Shown here: one piece after another, positions 5,890 through 6,919 of the stretch | Numbering within the stretch: the first letter of the stretch is position 1 | Layout of the letters: every line of letters starts with the position of its first letter | Assembly: GCA_023435645.1 (NCBI GenBank) | Contig: JAEYRK010000054.1 | Coordinates: forward strand, 1 to 6,919 | Reading direction: 5' to 3' | From: Bacillota bacterium | GTDB lineage: Bacteria > Bacillota > Clostridia > Lachnospirales > Lachnospiraceae | Length of the DNA stretch: 6,919 nt | Program-made: the position numbers and the translations under genes | Notes under the pieces: model-generated | What the model saw: only the letters and a program-made list of their open reading frames with translations | The model's database searches: none | What the model was told of the DNA's origin: nothing

Positions 5890-6030
5890 TAGTCAAAGCA
5901 ATGAGACAGGAACCAAACTGCGAGGCTTTCGCAGCAGATGATGTCACATCCTATTCTACATCGGCTGCAAGGGCTTTTAGGGGAGGGGAATGCGAGGAGT
6001 AAGGGGTTATCCCTGCAAGCATTTTGACTA
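5890..6030 (+). ncRNA. Candidate structured RNA or small mobile (MITE-like) element
   Basis: The ends TAGTCAAA (5890-5897) and TTTGACTA (6023-6030) are perfect inverted repeats. The closing helix continues with ATG/CAT (5901-5903, 6020-6022) and CAGG/CCTG (5907-5910, 6012-6015). Inside are a perfect hairpin CTGCGA-GGCTT-TCGCAG (5918-5934), a longer hairpin 5935-5944 with 5958-5967 (one mismatch, one G-U), and a G-rich single-stranded stretch. This multi-branch layout is riboswitch- or sRNA-like, but I match no known family. Alternatively the outer TA could be a target duplication around terminal repeats, as in MITEs mobilised by IS630-type transposases. It lies about 120 bases before the promoter of the next gene, which argues against a cis-acting leader for that transcript. 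Confidence 0.45.
5971..6006 (+). other. G-run cluster
   Basis: GGG, GGGG, GGGG and GGGG occur at 5971, 5980, 5985 and 6003 with gaps of 6, 1 and 14 bases. It could form a G-quadruplex with one long loop, or act as an anti-SD-binding purine stretch. It is striking in an AT-rich intergenic region, but the long last loop makes a quadruplex uncertain. Confidence 0.3.
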
Positions 6031-6091
6031 AAATATAATCTTCTGACTGATGGATTTTTAAGCGGTTGGGAAAGTTAGTGAAGCTGGTAAA

Positions 6092-6111
6092 TTATCCATT
6101 TGTATGGATAA
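6092..6111. repeat. TTATCCAT-TTGT-ATGGATAA palindrome
   Basis: A perfect 8-base inverted repeat with a 4-base centre ends 6 bases before the -35 of the Ig-like gene promoter. It is a likely protein-binding operator or a hairpin ending an upstream transcript, but it has no plus-strand U-run. Confidence 0.5.
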
Positions 6112-6117
6112 AAAGAC

Positions 6118-6146
6118 TTGACCTTTTTTTCCTTTATTGTTATAAT
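6118..6146 (+). promoter_or_regulatory. Strong sigma-A promoter of the Ig-like protein gene
   Basis: TTGACC (6118-6123) and a perfect TATAAT (6141-6146) are 17 bases apart. Transcription should begin near 6153, leaving a leader of about 126 bases. Strength fits the highly biased codon use of the gene it would drive. Confidence 0.7.
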
Positions 6147-6152
6147 CATCTT

Positions 6153-6278
6153 GTTGTTGGAACGATTATATTTATGCGTTTCCTTTTCTGTATTTCGGGG
6201 GTTTACCAACTTTATGAAAATGGTTCAGGGACGCACAATATAATACCAAACCATATTTTTTAAGGAGGAAGTAAGAAT
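6153..6278 (+). promoter_or_regulatory. Long 5' leader with alternative pairings
   Basis: GCGTTTC (6176-6182) can pair with GGGACGC (6228-6234, two G-U). ATGGTT (6220-6225) can pair with AACCAT (6249-6254), just before a T-run (6256-6261), while its TGGT core can pair instead with ACCA (6205-6208). This resembles an attenuator, but the 23-base loop is poor. The ribosome site AAGGAGG (6262-6268) starts right after the T-run. The leader may simply stabilise an abundant mRNA. Confidence 0.35.
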
Positions 6279-6919
6279 ATGAAGAAGAATTTCTTTAAGA
6301 AATTGTCCTTCGTTATTGCGCTTGCGATGATCATTTCAGTAGTCGCACCCGCTGCTGGAGCTTTTGCCGCAACTAAGGTTAAGCTCAATGCTACCAAGAA
6401 GTATTTACATCTTGGCGTAGACGGCAAAGACGAATACAATTTCAACATTGTATCCAAAAAGGGAACCGGTTGGAAGTACTCCTGGGAGTCTTCTAACGAC
6501 GACGTAGTAGTAGTCAACAAGAAGAACGGCGTTGCAACTGCTGCTGGCGTTGGCACTGCAAAAGTAACTGTATTCATCGTTGACAAAGACGGTGAAGAGG
6601 TTGGCGAAGCAAAAGCAACCGTTGTTGTTAGAGATAACATCAAAGAAGTATCCATCACCAACAAGCCTGCTGGTGACAAGGTATCTGTTGGTGTAGCTCA
6701 TGACTTCAACAGAAGCTTCGTAACATTTTCTGGTAGCAAGAAGGTAACTTCTGCAATCACCAGATGGTCAGTAGAGCCTGCAGATGGCGCAACCATCGAT
6801 GATAAGGGTATCTTCACAGCAACTAAGGCTGGCGAGTATACAATTACTGCAAAGACTTATCAGTCTAAGGCTAAGTTCGAAGCTAACGAGCCTTTAGCAG
6901 CAACTGACTCCTACAAGGT
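6279..6919 (+). CDS. Secreted Ig-like (Big_2-type) domain surface protein, incomplete at window end
   Basis: An open frame of 213 codons running off the window. Residues 1-30 form a signal peptide: a KKNFFKK positive start, a hydrophobic core, then likely cleavage after AGAFA. About 38-119 look like a bacterial Ig-like fold of Big_2 type (YSWESSNDDVVVV, then NGVATAAGVGTAKVTV, ending ATVVV). About 121 onward begin a second copy (ITRWSVEPADG, then DDKGIFTATKAGEYTITAKT). Such repeats occur in adhesins, S-layer proteins and cell-surface enzymes; the missing C-terminus would decide which. Leucine codons here never use CTG, and GGT/GGC far outnumber GGA, unlike the other genes in the window, which indicates high expression. 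The AAGGAGG site is 10 bases before the ATG. There is no sign of interruption within the visible part. Confidence 0.85.
   Translation, partial: MKKNFFKKLSFVIALAMIISVVAPAAGAFAATKVKLNATKKYLHLGVDGKDEYNFNIVSKKGTGWKYSWESSNDDVVVVNKKNGVATAAGVGTAKVTVFIVDKDGEEVGEAKATVVVRDNIKEVSITNKPAGDKVSVGVAHDFNRSFVTFSGSKKVTSAITRWSVEPADGATIDDKGIFTATKAGEYTITAKTYQSKAKFEANEPLAATDSYK

Larger units (their letters stand above)
5836..6278. other. Intergenic region between thrC and the Ig-like gene
   Basis: A 443-base stretch with no convincing gene. From left to right it holds phased TGACA repeats, a 141-base fold-back element with a G-rich part, a palindrome, a strong promoter and a long leader. Short frames at 5901 (33 codons), 5990 (13 codons) and 6066 (65 codons) lack a well-placed ribosome site or overlap the promoter. 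The density of structure makes it the most regulatory-looking part of the window. Confidence 0.6.

Noticed and set aside
5901..6002. 33-codon ORF
   Set aside because: No ribosome binding site, and it lies across the paired arms of the fold-back element; the reading frame seems incidental.
5990..6031. 13-codon ORF after a GGGGAGGGG stretch
   Set aside because: The purine run is too close to the ATG (about 3 bases), and the sequence is better explained by the G-rich part and right arm of the element.
6176..6254. Cyclic-di-GMP (GEMM) riboswitch
   Set aside because: There is slight resemblance (GAAA loop, GGGACGCA), but the block order is wrong and the conserved GGGCAAACC and receptor segments are missing.
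6066..6263. 65-codon ORF
   Set aside because: It overlaps the palindrome, the promoter and the leader of the Ig-like gene, has no ribosome site and no recognisable domain.

Overview
The window looks like a chromosomal segment of a low-to-mid GC Firmicute, most likely a Lachnospiraceae or related clostridial species. The reasons are consensus sigma-A promoters, AGGAGG-type ribosome binding sites, frequent AGA/ATA codons, a VanRS-like two-component pair, a SleB-type cell wall hydrolase, and an AP2-domain protein of a kind I associate with that group. The assignment rests on general resemblance; no database search was possible.

Layout. Positions 114-1890 (+) hold an overlapping response regulator/histidine kinase operon of the OmpR/VanR type. 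A long, almost fully paired hairpin (1882-1969) starts inside the kinase's last codons. Converging on it from the right is a minus-strand gene (2070-2858) for a protein with an AP2-like domain at each end and a degenerate HNH-like core. A 458-base divergent intergenic region (2872-3329) holds several TAACA/TGTTA palindromes and a perfect sigma-A promoter for a membrane-anchored SleB-family hydrolase (3330-4184), which ends in a strong intrinsic terminator. Threonine synthase (thrC, 4345-5835) follows with its own promoter. A 443-base gap (5836-6278) then contains three TGACA repeats at exact 11-base spacing, a 141-base element closed by an 8-base inverted repeat and folding into hairpins, a G-rich run, a palindrome, a near-consensus promoter and a long leader. 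The last gene (6279 to the window end, incomplete) encodes a secreted Ig-like-domain protein with the codon use of a highly expressed gene, perhaps an S-layer or other abundant surface protein.

How the parts relate. Apart from the regulator/kinase pair these are single-gene transcription units. Three concern the cell envelope (VanRS-like sensing, wall hydrolysis, surface Ig-like protein), but no physical link between them is shown. The least explained material is non-coding: the 88-base hairpin, the 5890-6030 element, and the operator-like repeats. No complete defence system, CRISPR array, transposase, tRNA or rRNA was seen.
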